This document shows positions 50,840-59,583 of a stretch of DNA of 64,000 bases, piece by piece (position 1 is the stretch's first letter; every line of letters begins with the position of its first letter). Position numbers and translations under genes: made by a program. The stretch comes from Halogranum amylolyticum (lineage in GTDB: Archaea; Halobacteriota; Halobacteria; Halobacteriales; Haloferacaceae), in the NCBI RefSeq assembly GCF_900110465.1, contig NZ_FODV01000002.1, positions 248,001 to 312,000 on the forward strand, given 5' to 3'. Under the pieces are notes generated by a model. The model saw only the letters and a list, made by a program, of their open reading frames with translations, was not told the DNA's origin and ran no database searches.

Positions 50840-51994
50840 ATGGATTCTCTCGTCGAGGACGCGATCAGTGAGGCCGAGGAGACAGAAGATGGGCCGGCTC
50901 AGAACGGGGGCGGGTCGTCCGAGACGACCGTCGACACCCAACCGGGGCGGACGGGGAAGATGACCGACGACGAACTGCAGGACATCCTGCAGGACCTGCA
51001 GACCAACATCACCGTCGTCGGCTGTGGCGGCGCGGGCGGGAACACGGTCAATCGGATGGCCGAGGAGGGTATCCACGGCGCGAAACTGGTCGCGGCCAAC
51101 ACCGACGTCCAGCATCTCGTCAACATCGAGGCCGACACGAAGATCCTGATGGGTCAGCAGAAGACCCAGGGTCGGGGGGCCGGGTCGCTGCCGCAGGTCG
51201 GCGAGGAGGCCGCCATCGAGAGCCAAGAGGAGATCCACGACTCGATCGAGGGCTCCGACATGGTGTTCGTCACCGCCGGTCTCGGCGGCGGGACGGGGAC
51301 GGGGTCCGCCCCCGTCGTCGCCAAAGCCGCCCGCGAGTCGGGTGCGCTCACTATCGCCATCGTCACGACGCCCTTTACTGCTGAAGGTGAGGTTCGCCGG
51401 ACGAACGCCGAGGCCGGACTCGAACGCCTCCGTGACGTCGCCGACACCGTCATCGTCGTCCCGAACGACCGTCTCTTGGACGCGGTCGGCAAACTCCCCG
51501 TCCGTCAGGCGTTCAAGGTCTCCGACGAGGTGCTGATGCGCTCGGTGAAGGGGATCACCGAACTCATCACGAAACCCGGGCTGGTCAACCTCGACTTCGC
51601 CGACGTCCGGACCGTGATGGAGAAAGGCGGCGTCGCGATGATCGGGCTCGGCGAGTCCGACTCCGAGTCGAAGGCCCAAGACTCCGTGAAGTCCGCGCTC
51701 CGCTCGCCGCTGCTCGACGTCGACATCTCCAGTGCGAACTCCGCGCTCGTCAACGTCACCGGCGGCTCCGACATGAGCATCGAAGAGGCCGAGGGCGTCG
51801 TCGAGGAGATCTACGACCGCATCGACCCCGACGCACGCATCATCTGGGGGACCTCCGTCGACGAGGAACTGGAGGGCGAGATGCGGACGATGATCGTCGT
51901 CACGGGCGTCGAGTCGCCGCAGATCTACGGCCGCAACGAGACCGTCCAGGCACAGACGGACGGGCGCGGCGAGGACATCGACTTCATCGACTGA
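50840..51994 (+). CDS. ftsZ1: Cell division GTPase FtsZ1
   Basis: 384 residues from the ATG at 50840 (MDSLVEDAI). An acidic disordered lead of about 40 residues precedes the tubulin-like GTPase: [15 protein letters not shown], the signature [13 protein letters not shown], and the catalytic T7 loop [11 protein letters not shown]. The C-terminal tail is short and acidic, without an obvious membrane anchor. In haloarchaea FtsZ1 forms the mid-cell ring and recruits FtsZ2. Gene order ftsZ1-secE-spt5 is conserved. A longer frame from 50813 is possible, but an ATAATTA box near 50803-50809 fits a short leader. Confidence 0.94.
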   Translation: MDSLVEDAISEAEETEDGPAQNGGGSSETTVDTQPGRTGKMTDDELQDILQDLQTNITVVGCGGAGGNTVNRMAEEGIHGAKLVAANTDVQHLVNIEADTKILMGQQKTQGRGAGSLPQVGEEAAIESQEEIHDSIEGSDMVFVTAGLGGGTGTGSAPVVAKAARESGALTIAIVTTPFTAEGEVRRTNAEAGLERLRDVADTVIVVPNDRLLDAVGKLPVRQAFKVSDEVLMRSVKGITELITKPGLVNLDFADVRTVMEKGGVAMIGLGESDSESKAQDSVKSALRSPLLDVDISSANSALVNVTGGSDMSIEEAEGVVEEIYDRIDPDARIIWGTSVDEELEGEMRTMIVVTGVESPQIYGRNETVQAQTDGRGEDIDFID

Positions 51995-52006
51995 ACTCGA
52001 ACGCAT

Positions 52007-52030
52007 CGTCGCACTGCGACGCTTCCTTTT
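52007..52030 (+). terminator. Hairpin plus T-rich run after ftsZ1
   Basis: CGTCGC-ACT-GCGACG stem (52007-52021) followed by CTTCCTTTT. It could terminate ftsZ1 transcripts ahead of secE. Archaeal termination relies mainly on T-runs, so the stem may be incidental. Confidence 0.35.
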
Positions 52031-52142
52031 CGACTCTCGTCTCCGCCCAGTGGCCCAGTCGACGTCGTCCCGACTCCGGTTCGCGTACCGCGCTTCGCAT
52101 TCAATAGATAGAAATGGTGGGACGTGCTAAGAGAGGGTAACT

Positions 52143-52319
52143 ATGGACGTTAAATACGACCTCACGAGCTACGTGCGAGTGTTGAAGCTCGCCAGTACGC
52201 CCTCGTGGGACGAGTTCTCTCAGATCGCCCTGATCGCCGGTGTCGGTATCTTCCTCGTCGGACTGCTCGGCTTTCTCATCTTCGCGGTCATGAGCTTCGT
52301 CCCGCCGGGAGGCGTCTGA
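52143..52319 (+). CDS. secE: Protein translocase subunit SecE (Sec61 gamma)
   Basis: 58 residues, too short for most frame lists. An amphipathic helix (VRVLKLASTPSWDEFSQIA) is followed by one membrane helix (LIAGVGIFLVGLLGFLIFAVM), the standard archaeal SecE layout. It clamps SecY in the protein-conducting channel. The spt5 gene starts four bases after its stop, so the two are co-transcribed. Confidence 0.92.
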   Translation: MDVKYDLTSYVRVLKLASTPSWDEFSQIALIAGVGIFLVGLLGFLIFAVMSFVPPGGV

Positions 52320-52323
52320 ACAG

Positions 52324-52761
52324 ATGCCTATCTTCGCCGTCAAGACCACCGCGAGCCAGGAGCGGACGGTCGCCGACATGCTGGCGAGCAAGGAGGAACC
52401 CGAGATCCACGCCGTGCTCGCCCCCGACCAACTCACGAGCTACGTGATGGTCGAATCCGACGGGACGGCCGTCCTCGAACGACTGCTCGAGGAGATCCCC
52501 CACGCCCGCAGCATCGTCCCCGGCACGTCGTCGATGGCGGAAGTCGAACACTTCCTGTCGCCGACGCCCGACGTGGAGGGGATCGCGGAGGGGGACATCG
52601 TCGAGCTCATCGCCGGCCCGTTCAAAGGCGAGAAGGCGCGGGTCCAGCGCATCGACGAGGGGAAAGACCAGGTGACGGTCGAACTGTACGAGGCCACCGT
52701 TCCGATCCCGGTGACGGTGCGCGGCGACCAGATCCGCGTCCTCGACAGCGAAGAGCGATAA
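52324..52761 (+). CDS. spt5: Transcription elongation factor Spt5 (NusG family)
   Basis: 145 residues. NGN domain first (IFAVKTTASQERTVADMLA through MAEVEHFLSP), then one KOW domain starting near GDIVELIAGPFKGEKARVQR. It closes the RNA-polymerase clamp, with Spt4, for processive elongation. It follows secE by four bases, the arrangement also seen in bacteria (secE-nusG). Confidence 0.94.
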   Translation: MPIFAVKTTASQERTVADMLASKEEPEIHAVLAPDQLTSYVMVESDGTAVLERLLEEIPHARSIVPGTSSMAEVEHFLSPTPDVEGIAEGDIVELIAGPFKGEKARVQRIDEGKDQVTVELYEATVPIPVTVRGDQIRVLDSEER

Positions 52762-52849
52762 CGCCCCCCTCTTTTCTCCGCCCTCTCGCCGCTCGTGAGA
52801 GTCCCGCCGCTCGGTGGATGTCTTCTCTCCAAGACGGTCCGCTGCCGGA

Positions 52850-53113
52850 CTACTCGTCCGGCTTCGACGGCTCCATCTCGATTCGCGCGTTCGATGTGAG
52901 CGACGCCGTCACTACGGTCTTCAGTCCCCAGAGGAGACAGGCGGCCCCGAACACCGGGTAGACCACCGACCGGTCGCCCGTCGTGAGAACGAGGAGCACC
53001 GCGACGGCCGTCGAGACACCGAGGAGGTTGCGGGCGCTGAGTAAACTCGCAAGACGATTCCACGACGTCTCCCGAGCCGACTGCACGGGTCGAAAGCTAG
53101 CGTCCCCTTTCAT
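52850..53113 (-). CDS. Small two-helix membrane protein of unknown function
   Basis: 87 residues: a basic start, helix one about residues 30-45 (LGVSTAVAVLLVLTT), helix two about 51-68 (VYPVFGAACLLWGLKTVV), and a charged tail. I do not recognise the family. A perfect inverted repeat (53121-53139) lies just before the start codon, and a GTTTACAA box near 53145-53152 is the probable TATA element. It stands alone between spt5 (convergent) and a zinc-finger gene. Confidence 0.6.
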   Translation of the reverse strand: MKGDASFRPVQSARETSWNRLASLLSARNLLGVSTAVAVLLVLTTGDRSVVYPVFGAACLLWGLKTVVTASLTSNARIEMEPSKPDE

Positions 53114-53120
53114 GTCATCA

Positions 53121-53139
53121 CCTCAACAGACGGTTGAGG
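53121..53139. promoter_or_regulatory. Inverted repeat at the promoter of the two-helix membrane protein
   Basis: CCTCAAC-AGACG-GTTGAGG, a perfect 7-bp palindrome with a 5-base centre. It sits between the likely TATA box and the start codon, the usual place for a repressor operator; it could also fold as a leader hairpin. Confidence 0.4.
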
Positions 53140-53237
53140 CGGCACCATTGTAAACGTACCCCTCGGTAATCTTATCATACCAAGACGGCTAGAAGATGGC
53201 GAACGGGGGAGACGGGGGCCGGATCGTCGGACTGCGG

Positions 53238-53540
53238 TCAGACGGGGCGCTCTAGGTCCAGTCGGTCGACGACGGACTGGAGATCGACGGTCGATTCGAC
53301 GGCGTCTTTGACCGCTTCGCGTTCGCGGACGACCGAGGAGTCCGCGTCGTAGGCCCGGACGTACTCCGCGCGAGTGTGTTCGTCGAACGCGTGACGGATC
53401 GCGAAGTAGCCCTCGGGGACGACCGTCCCACACACCCGACACTCGTGGCGCTCGTGCTCGTTCGTCTGGTGGACGACGACCGCTTCGACGTCTCGGAACC
53501 TCGCACCACAGTCACCGATTCCGCACCTCCAGAGGGACAT
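53238..53540 (-). CDS. Zinc-finger protein with two cysteine pairs
   Basis: 100 residues from the ATG at 53540. A C2H2-like unit (CGIGDCGARFRDVEAVVVHQTNEH) is followed directly by a second one (CRVCGTVVPEGYFAIRHAFDEH). The C-terminal third is helical and acidic (VKDAVESTVDLQSVVDRLDL). A family of such double-finger proteins exists in haloarchaea without known function; nucleic-acid or protein binding is likely. A GTAAAAAC box about 26 bases upstream supports the start over a longer frame to 53675. Confidence 0.75.
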   Translation of the reverse strand: MSLWRCGIGDCGARFRDVEAVVVHQTNEHERHECRVCGTVVPEGYFAIRHAFDEHTRAEYVRAYDADSSVVREREAVKDAVESTVDLQSVVDRLDLERPV

Positions 53541-53639
53541 GTGGCGTCGGTTACACCGTGAGGACAAACCCGTTTTTACTCCGGGGGTGGCGACTCGCGG
53601 ATAGCAATCACTAATTGTCCGGTCCGTCGACACACCAGT

Positions 53640-54404
53640 GTGACCGAGGCCGACGCGACGCGGGTCGACATGCACGTAAAGACACTCGACGAGCGCGTAG
53701 TCCGCCGAGCGAAGCGACGTGGACTAGACGTTCTCGTCTACGCCCCCCACTTCGTGCGACTGCCGGAGATTCGAGCGACTGCGGCACGTTTCTCCGACGA
53801 CGAGTTGCTCGTCGTCCCGGCCCGCGAGGTGTTCACCGGGTCATGGCGGAACCGACGGCATCTGCTCGCCGTCGGCCTCACTGACCCCGTCCCGGACTTC
53901 ATCACGCTCGACGGCGCACTCCGCGAGTTCGGCCGACAGGACGCGGCCGTCGTCGTCCCCCACCCGGAGCTGATGAACGTCAGTATGGGCCACGAGGACG
54001 TCGCGAAGAACCGGACGGTCATCGACGCAGTCGAGACCTACAACGCGAAGTGTCGACCGTACCAGAACCGTCGCGGACAGCGGATCGCGGCCGCGCTCGA
54101 CGTCCCGAACTTCGGGTCGTCGTACGCTCACCTTCGAGGGACCGTCGGCGAAGCGTGGACGCAGTTCGACACCGTCGTCGACGACGAGTCCGATCTCGTC
54201 GACGCGCTCAGAGATGGGATCTCCCGACGCGTGCTCCACCGTCCCGGTCTCTCGCATCGCGTGCGCAGTCTGGTCGAGTTCTCTCACCTCGGCTTCGAGA
54301 ACTCGTGGGGGAAGTTCGACCGCCTCCTGCTGTCGGGGATGGAGCCGACGCATCCGCGACAGGTCGCCTACGACGGACGCTTCGACGACGTGAGCGTCTA
54401 CTGA
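53640..54404 (+). CDS. PHP-domain-like protein
   Basis: 254 residues from GTG, with an AATTGTCC-type box about 26 bases upstream. The PHP phosphoesterase fold is suggested by VDMHVKTLDE at the start, the strand-helix run RGLDVLVYAPHFVRLPEI, VVVPHPELMN and a C-terminal NFGSSYAHLRG segment (PHP-associated domain). The opening motif has Lys in place of the second His of the usual HxH, and some later metal residues are not obvious. It could be a reduced-activity phosphatase or have another role; the RNase P subunit Rpp30 has a similar fold but different motifs. Confidence 0.72.
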   Translation: MTEADATRVDMHVKTLDERVVRRAKRRGLDVLVYAPHFVRLPEIRATAARFSDDELLVVPAREVFTGSWRNRRHLLAVGLTDPVPDFITLDGALREFGRQDAAVVVPHPELMNVSMGHEDVAKNRTVIDAVETYNAKCRPYQNRRGQRIAAALDVPNFGSSYAHLRGTVGEAWTQFDTVVDDESDLVDALRDGISRRVLHRPGLSHRVRSLVEFSHLGFENSWGKFDRLLLSGMEPTHPRQVAYDGRFDDVSVY

Positions 54405-54413
54405 ACCACCCGC

Positions 54414-54908
54414 TCAGAGACCGACGCCGAACGCCGCCGCCAACGCGGCGACGTCGATGTCTAGGGAGACGACGTAGAAGTGGACCGCCGCGAACGCCGC
54501 AACTTCGAAGCCAGTGATGAGTACCGTCACGAGGTCGGCGTACTTCGAGTGGGTGGCGACGCCGACGGGGAGCGCGAACTCCTCGTCCCACGGGTAGAAC
54601 AGTGCGATGCCGCGTTTGCTCCCGACCATGTCGAGGACGTAGTGCGTCAGGACGCCGATCCAGACGAAGTGGAGGTTGTCGAAGACGAGCGGGTAGGCGG
54701 CGACGATCCCGAGGACGGCGAGGTTGTGCAGCGTCTTCCGGTGGCGGCCGAAGGCGGTGTCGACGTCCGGGAAGAGCGCACCGAGGACGACCGGGACCGA
54801 GATCTGTGCGATCTTGACGAACGTCTCGACGTCACCGGAGGGTTCGAGGACGTAGCCGAGGCCGATGCTCAGGAGAACGGCGTTCAGCACGTGCCCTTTC
54901 TTGTTCAT
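54414..54908 (-). CDS. Membrane-bound metal-dependent hydrolase (YdjM/DUF457 family)
   Basis: 164 residues, four hydrophobic helices. Family metal motifs: KKGHVLNAV at the N-terminus, FPDVDTAFGRHRKTLHN and LTHYVLDMVG. The family's substrate is unknown; in E. coli YdjM is SOS-induced. A GTTTGTA box about 26-30 bases upstream supports the ATG at 54908. The gene is convergent with the PHP gene, nine bases apart. Confidence 0.84.
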   Translation of the reverse strand: MNKKGHVLNAVLLSIGLGYVLEPSGDVETFVKIAQISVPVVLGALFPDVDTAFGRHRKTLHNLAVLGIVAAYPLVFDNLHFVWIGVLTHYVLDMVGSKRGIALFYPWDEEFALPVGVATHSKYADLVTVLITGFEVAAFAAVHFYVVSLDIDVAALAAAFGVGL

Positions 54909-54980
54909 CTACGGAGAGATGCCGCGGCCGGCGATACAAACGTTTCCAAGACGGTAGGCGTCGGGCGACCGCTCGGACGG

Positions 54981-55502
54981 TCACTTCCGTCGCTCATCGA
55001 CTGCCTCCATCACGTCCTCCAGCGCCTGCCTCGCGATCTTCGCTTTGATTTCGGTCCGCGACCCGTCGAACTGGTGGCGCTCGACCGTCGAGAACGACTC
55101 GCCGGACCCCCACTCGCCGGCGTAGGCGACGCCGACGTAGACGGTTCCGACTGGCTTCTCGGGCGTTCCGCCGGTCGGCCCGGCGATGCCCGTCGTCGCG
55201 ACGCCCCACGTCGTGTCGGCGACGTCTCTGACTCCCTGGGCCATCTCGCGGGCGACGGGTTCGCTGACCGCGCCGTGGTCGTCCAGCGCCTCGCGGGAGA
55301 CGGCGAGTTGCGCGCGTTTGGCGTCGTAGGAGTAGGTGACCAGCGAGCGGTCGAAGTAGTCCGAGGAGCCGGCGACGTCGGTGAGAAGCGAGCCGACGAG
55401 CCCGCCTGTGCAGGACTCGGCGGCGGCGATAGTTGCATCACCGCTCCGGAGTGTCTCACCTAACTGTTCGGAGACGGCTCTGCCGTCGTCGAGGGGTGTC
55501 AT
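54981..55502 (-). CDS. CinA C-terminal-domain protein (nicotinamide-nucleotide amidase type)
   Basis: 173 residues from the ATG at 55502, covering only the C-terminal CinA domain. Motifs are AAESCTGGLVGSLLTDVAGSS, SYDAKRAQL, VSEPVAREMAQGVRD and ATTGIAGPTGGTPEKPVGTVY. In bacteria the domain deamidates NMN for NAD recycling; the catalytic Ser (AESCTGG) and Lys/Tyr candidates are present. The longer frame to 55589 has no coding support. Confidence 0.88.
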   Translation of the reverse strand: MTPLDDGRAVSEQLGETLRSGDATIAAAESCTGGLVGSLLTDVAGSSDYFDRSLVTYSYDAKRAQLAVSREALDDHGAVSEPVAREMAQGVRDVADTTWGVATTGIAGPTGGTPEKPVGTVYVGVAYAGEWGSGESFSTVERHQFDGSRTEIKAKIARQALEDVMEAVDERRK

Positions 55503-55616
55503 GGTCGGGGTTGGGGGAGAGGGGTCAAGAAGGTGAGTGAGTTCCACGCACGCGACTCGTGCGGCCGGTGACACGAGGACGAAAGACACACGTCACCCCG
55601 GCGAAAGCACACGAGC

Positions 55617-56714
55617 ATGGAGTACGACGAGCCACTGTTCTTCCGGGTGATGCAGTACGCAGCCGACGCCGACCGCGACGTCGTCGACATGGTGAGCGGC
55701 AACCCCGACTGGGAACCGCCCGCGGCGCTCCGGGAGGGGCTCCGGGAGTACGCCGACGCTTCGACCGACGAGTTCCAGTATCCGCCCAGCGAGGGCCTCC
55801 GGGAACTCCGCGAGGAGATCGCCGAACGCCGCAACGTCGACGTCGAGCAGGTGGTCGTCACCAACGGCGCGGGCGAGGCGAACTATCTCGCGATGGCTCG
55901 TGCGCTGGAGCGAGACGCCGGCGACGAAGTGATCCTCACCGACCCGGTCTACCCCTACTACCCCGGCAAGACGACGTTGCTCGGCGGCCGATCGAAACTC
56001 GTCCCGACCGAACGCGACGGCTCGCTCGACCCGGCGAAGGTTCGCGACGTCGCCGGCGACGACACCGCCTGCATCGTCGTCAACACGCCGAACAACCCGA
56101 CCGGAGCCGTCTACGGCCGCGAGACGATGGAAGAACTGGTCGAAATCGCCGAGAAACACGACGCGTTGCTCGTCGCCGACGAGGTGTACGACCACTTCGA
56201 CTTCTCCGGCCGCTTCGAGAGCGCGCTCACCATCGACAGCGACCACCGGATCGTCACGACCGCCTACTCGAAGTCGATGGCGATCACGGGCTACCGCGTC
56301 GGCTACGCCGTCTTCCCGGAGTCGCTCGTCCAGGCCGCCAAGACCCGCCACATGCTCGTCAACGTCGCCACCAGCCGTCCCGCCCAGCAGGCGGTGCTCC
56401 ACGCGCTGCGGAACACGCACGCCGACTACTACGAGGAGACCCGCGAGATGCTCAGAGCGCGCATCGACGCGTTCACCGACGCGCTCGACGCGGCGGGCGC
56501 GGAGTACTCTCGCCCCGACGGCGCGTTCTACGTGATGGCGCGGTTCGAGGAGTTCCCCGGTACGCTCGACAACGTCTACACGCTCATCGACGAAGCGGGC
56601 GTCGCGGGGATGCCCGGTGAGGCGTTCGGCGAGTCCCGCGAGGAGTGGATCCGGTTCGCGCTCGTGACACCGAGGGCGGAGGAGGCGGCGGCGCGACTGG
56701 CCGACTACTTCTAA
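55617..56714 (+). CDS. PLP-dependent class I aminotransferase
   Basis: 365 residues. Fold-type I motifs: VSGNPDWEPPAALREGLREYA, VVTNGAGEANYLAMARAL, NTPNNPTGAVYGRE, ADEVYDHFDF and the Schiff-base Lys in TTAYSKSMAITGYRVGY. The C-terminal domain has DGAFYVMARFEEFPG and substrate Arg in EWIRFALVTPR. It probably uses glutamate and aspartate, aromatic or other 2-oxoacids; sequence does not say which. The Get3 gene follows 58 bases later on the same strand. Confidence 0.88.
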   Translation: MEYDEPLFFRVMQYAADADRDVVDMVSGNPDWEPPAALREGLREYADASTDEFQYPPSEGLRELREEIAERRNVDVEQVVVTNGAGEANYLAMARALERDAGDEVILTDPVYPYYPGKTTLLGGRSKLVPTERDGSLDPAKVRDVAGDDTACIVVNTPNNPTGAVYGRETMEELVEIAEKHDALLVADEVYDHFDFSGRFESALTIDSDHRIVTTAYSKSMAITGYRVGYAVFPESLVQAAKTRHMLVNVATSRPAQQAVLHALRNTHADYYEETREMLRARIDAFTDALDAAGAEYSRPDGAFYVMARFEEFPGTLDNVYTLIDEAGVAGMPGEAFGESREEWIRFALVTPRAEEAAARLADYF

Positions 56715-56772
56715 TCCGGTTGATGACTTCTGTACCGAGAAGTACACAAGTCGTCGGCGTCCACCTCCCGGT

Positions 56773-57912
56773 ATGTCAAACATCGACGTCGAAGCCGTCG
56801 ATTCGGTCGAAGACGAGTCTGACGAGTCGGCCGGGTCCGAGACGCACGAACGCGACGGATCCACCGAGGTCGAGGTGCAGGCGACGGAGGGCGAGCGACT
56901 GCCGGAAGGCGTCGACGCACCGGAGTACGTTCTCTACGGTGGGAAGGGCGGCGTCGGCAAGACGACGATGGCCGCGGCGACGGCGCTGGCGAGCGCGGCC
57001 GGCGGCGTCTCGACGCTCGTCGTCTCGACGGACCCCGCTCACTCGCTTTCGGACACGCTAGAGGCGATGGTGCCGCCCCGTCCGACCCAGATCCGGGAGG
57101 ACATGCCGCTCTACGCCGCCGAGATCGACCCCGACGAGGCGATGGACGACGGGCTGTTCGGGCAGGATAACGAGGAGATGGGCGGCGAGAACCCCCTCGG
57201 CGGGATGGGGCAGATGGGAGAGATGTTCGGCGAGGAGGGTGGGATGAACCCGATGATGGGCGGGACGATGCCCGGTGCCGACGAGGCCGCCGCGATGCGC
57301 CAACTGCTCGAGTATCTCGACGACCCGCGGTTCGACCGGGTCGTCGTCGACACCGCGCCGACGGGCCACACGCTGCGACTGCTCCAACTGCCGGAGATGA
57401 TGGACTCGATGGTCGGTCGGATGATGAAGCTCCGCCAGCAGTTCAGTGGGATGATGGAGGGCGTCAAGGGGATGTTCGGCGGCGGGTCCGACGACGCGCC
57501 CGGGATGGGCGACCTCGACGAGCTCCAGGAGCGTATCGAGCGTCTCCGGAGCGTGCTGCAGGACCCCGAGAAGACGGACTTCCGGGTCGTGATGATCCCC
57601 GAGGAGATGAGTGTCGTCGAGTCCGAACGCCTCGTCTCCCGCCTCGGCGAGTTCGAGATTCCGGTGCAGACGCTCGTCGTCAACCGGGTGATGGAGAATC
57701 TCGACGACGTCGCCGACGTCGACCCCGAGTGGGTGGTCTCGCCCAACCTCGAGGAGTGTGAGTTCTGTCAGCGTCGGTGGCAGGTCCAACAGGACGCACT
57801 GCAGCAGTCGATGGAGCTGTTCCGCGGCCGCGACGTCAAGCGCGTCCCGCTGCTCGCCGACGAGGTACAGGGGGAAGCGGCGCTTCGCGTGGTCGCCGCC
57901 TGTCTCGACTGA
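56773..57912 (+). CDS. Get3/ArsA-family ATPase
   Basis: 379 residues. A disordered acidic lead of 50 residues precedes the deviant Walker A GGKGGVGKTT (56-65). Switch motifs are STDPAHSLSD and VVDTAPTGHTLRLLQLPE. Two Met-rich stretches (about 135-165 and 205-235, MGQMGEMFGEEGG and MMEGVKGMFGGG) match the hydrophobic client groove of Get3. Cys329 and Cys332 (CEFC) match the Get3 dimer zinc site. This favours a tail-anchored membrane protein chaperone over an arsenite pump ATPase. No arsenic genes are near. Confidence 0.87.
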   Translation: MSNIDVEAVDSVEDESDESAGSETHERDGSTEVEVQATEGERLPEGVDAPEYVLYGGKGGVGKTTMAAATALASAAGGVSTLVVSTDPAHSLSDTLEAMVPPRPTQIREDMPLYAAEIDPDEAMDDGLFGQDNEEMGGENPLGGMGQMGEMFGEEGGMNPMMGGTMPGADEAAAMRQLLEYLDDPRFDRVVVDTAPTGHTLRLLQLPEMMDSMVGRMMKLRQQFSGMMEGVKGMFGGGSDDAPGMGDLDELQERIERLRSVLQDPEKTDFRVVMIPEEMSVVESERLVSRLGEFEIPVQTLVVNRVMENLDDVADVDPEWVVSPNLEECEFCQRRWQVQQDALQQSMELFRGRDVKRVPLLADEVQGEAALRVVAACLD

Positions 57913-57915
57913 CGA

Positions 57916-58764
57916 CTAAGCCAGTTTGTCCATCAGGCCGACGAGTTTGTCGCGGACGCCGTCCGGGAGGAACCGGGCGAGCACGCCGATCTGTGCGAGC
58001 GTCCCGACCGGGTAGCGGGCCGCCGGTTTCGTCGCGCTCGCCGCGTTGACGATGTCCTCGGCGACGCGCTCCGGTGCGACGGCGCCGGGACCGCCGCCGC
58101 CGAGCGCCTGCGTGTCCGAGAACGCCTTGTAGAACGACTCGTAGGCCCCGGAACGTTCGATACCCTGGATCTCCTTCTCGTCGTCGCCGTTGACCTCGTC
58201 GTCGACGCGGTTCTGGAACCGCGTGTCGACCGGGCCGGGTTCGACGAGCACCGCGTCGATACCGTACTCTTCGACCTCGCCGCGGAGCGCGTCGGTCATC
58301 GCCTCGACGGCGAACTTCGACCCCGCGTAGACGCCCATCCCCGGGATGGAGATCCGACCGATGACGCTGGAGACGTTGACGATCGTTCCGTCGCCCTGCT
58401 CGCGCATGTGGGGGAGCACGGCGCGGGTGAGTCGGTGCGGGCCGTAGACGTTGACGTCGAACTGCCGGTGGACCTGCTCGGTCGGCACGTCCTCGATCGG
58501 ACCGAGTTGGCCGAAGCCGGCGTTGTTGACGAGACACTGGATGTGACCGTCCTCCTCGACTATGCGGTCGACGACACGGTCGACGTCGCCCTGGTCCGTG
58601 ACGTCGAGCGTCGCGAGCTCACAGCCCTCGTCGCCGAGCGTCTCGATGTCGGCCGGGTTCCGTGCGGTCGCGTAGACCTTCCAGTCCTCGGCGAGGAAAG
58701 CACGAGCCGTCGCACGGCCGATACCGGACGAACAGCCGGTGATGAGTACGGTGTCGGGTTTCAC
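57916..58764 (-). CDS. Short-chain dehydrogenase/reductase
   Basis: 282 residues. Classical SDR: TGCSSGIGRATARAF, NNAGFGQLGP, catalytic Ser in VSSVIG and Tyr-x3-Lys in GVYAGSKFAVEAM. ATARNPAD after beta-2 favours NADP. The last 30 residues form a hydrophobic-basic helix (FLPDGVRDKLVGLMDKL). Substrate unknown. A GTATTAA box near 58786-58792 overlaps the 3' end of the endonuclease V gene, so it can be transcribed separately. Confidence 0.87.
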   Translation of the reverse strand: MKPDTVLITGCSSGIGRATARAFLAEDWKVYATARNPADIETLGDEGCELATLDVTDQGDVDRVVDRIVEEDGHIQCLVNNAGFGQLGPIEDVPTEQVHRQFDVNVYGPHRLTRAVLPHMREQGDGTIVNVSSVIGRISIPGMGVYAGSKFAVEAMTDALRGEVEEYGIDAVLVEPGPVDTRFQNRVDDEVNGDDEKEIQGIERSGAYESFYKAFSDTQALGGGGPGAVAPERVAEDIVNAASATKPAARYPVGTLAQIGVLARFLPDGVRDKLVGLMDKLA

Positions 58765-58788
58765 ATCGGCGAGACGAACGGTGGGAAG

Positions 58789-59583
58789 TTAATACTCCCT
58801 CTTGCAGTCGTCCGCGTAGGCGTCGGCCAGTCGCGTCGGCTCCGGGAGTTTGTACTCGCCCCCGAGCCGTTCGACGAGGTCGACCGTCGTCTCCGCGGAG
58901 ACGCGGTGGCCGGGGCTGACGTAGAGCGGGTTGATCTGCTTCGAGTTGGGGTACTGCCGGGACTGATAGGCGTAGCCGACGACGGTGTCGGCGAACTCCT
59001 CGGTGTCGTCGGCGTCGACGTCGCGGGGTTCGACGCCGTCGGCCGCCTCGATGGGCGTCCGCCAGCCCTCGGGGCGTTCGTCGACCGACTCGCGGGGGCG
59101 ACCACAGAGGAGGCTCTTGGCGACGCCGACGGCGGGCACGTCGAGTGTGACGCCCATGTGGGTCGCCAGTCCGGCCTGTCGGAAGTGGATGCGGCCGCTC
59201 CCGTCGAACAGCACGAGGTCGGGGTCACACTCCAACTCGGCGAAGGCGTCGAGGATGGGACCGCCTTCGCGAAAGGAGAGCAGTCCGGGAACGTACGGGA
59301 TCGACAGCTCTGTCACCGCGTGTGCGCGCTCGACCACCTCGCCGCCGCGGAGGACGACGATGGCGCTCACCGCGTGGTCGTCGAGGAACGCCTGGTCGAC
59401 GCCGGCGACGAGCGGCCGCCGCTCGTCGGGGACGAGCGACGACGACGCCAGCGAGACGTTCGCGGGGTCGAACGAGAGGTCGTCGTCGAACGTCGCGGCG
59501 GCGGCGACCTCGTGCTGGAGCGTCTCCATCTCCTCGCGGGAGAGTGAGGCGTCGGGGACGAACTCCGGGCGGGCCGGCCGCAT
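58789..59583 (-). CDS. nfi: Endonuclease V
   Basis: 264 residues. It cuts near deaminated bases, mainly deoxyinosine. Conserved residues: the catalytic Asp in VAGVDQAF, Glu in YVPGLLSFREGGPILDAF, Asp in DLVLFDGSGRIHFRQAGLATHMG and the GVAKSLLCG loop, followed by VSPGHRVS. Its start codon shares a base with the stop of the rhomboid gene, so the two are coupled although they have no obvious common pathway. Confidence 0.93.
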   Translation of the reverse strand: MRPARPEFVPDASLSREEMETLQHEVAAAATFDDDLSFDPANVSLASSSLVPDERRPLVAGVDQAFLDDHAVSAIVVLRGGEVVERAHAVTELSIPYVPGLLSFREGGPILDAFAELECDPDLVLFDGSGRIHFRQAGLATHMGVTLDVPAVGVAKSLLCGRPRESVDERPEGWRTPIEAADGVEPRDVDADDTEEFADTVVGYAYQSRQYPNSKQINPLYVSPGHRVSAETTVDLVERLGGEYKLPEPTRLADAYADDCKREY

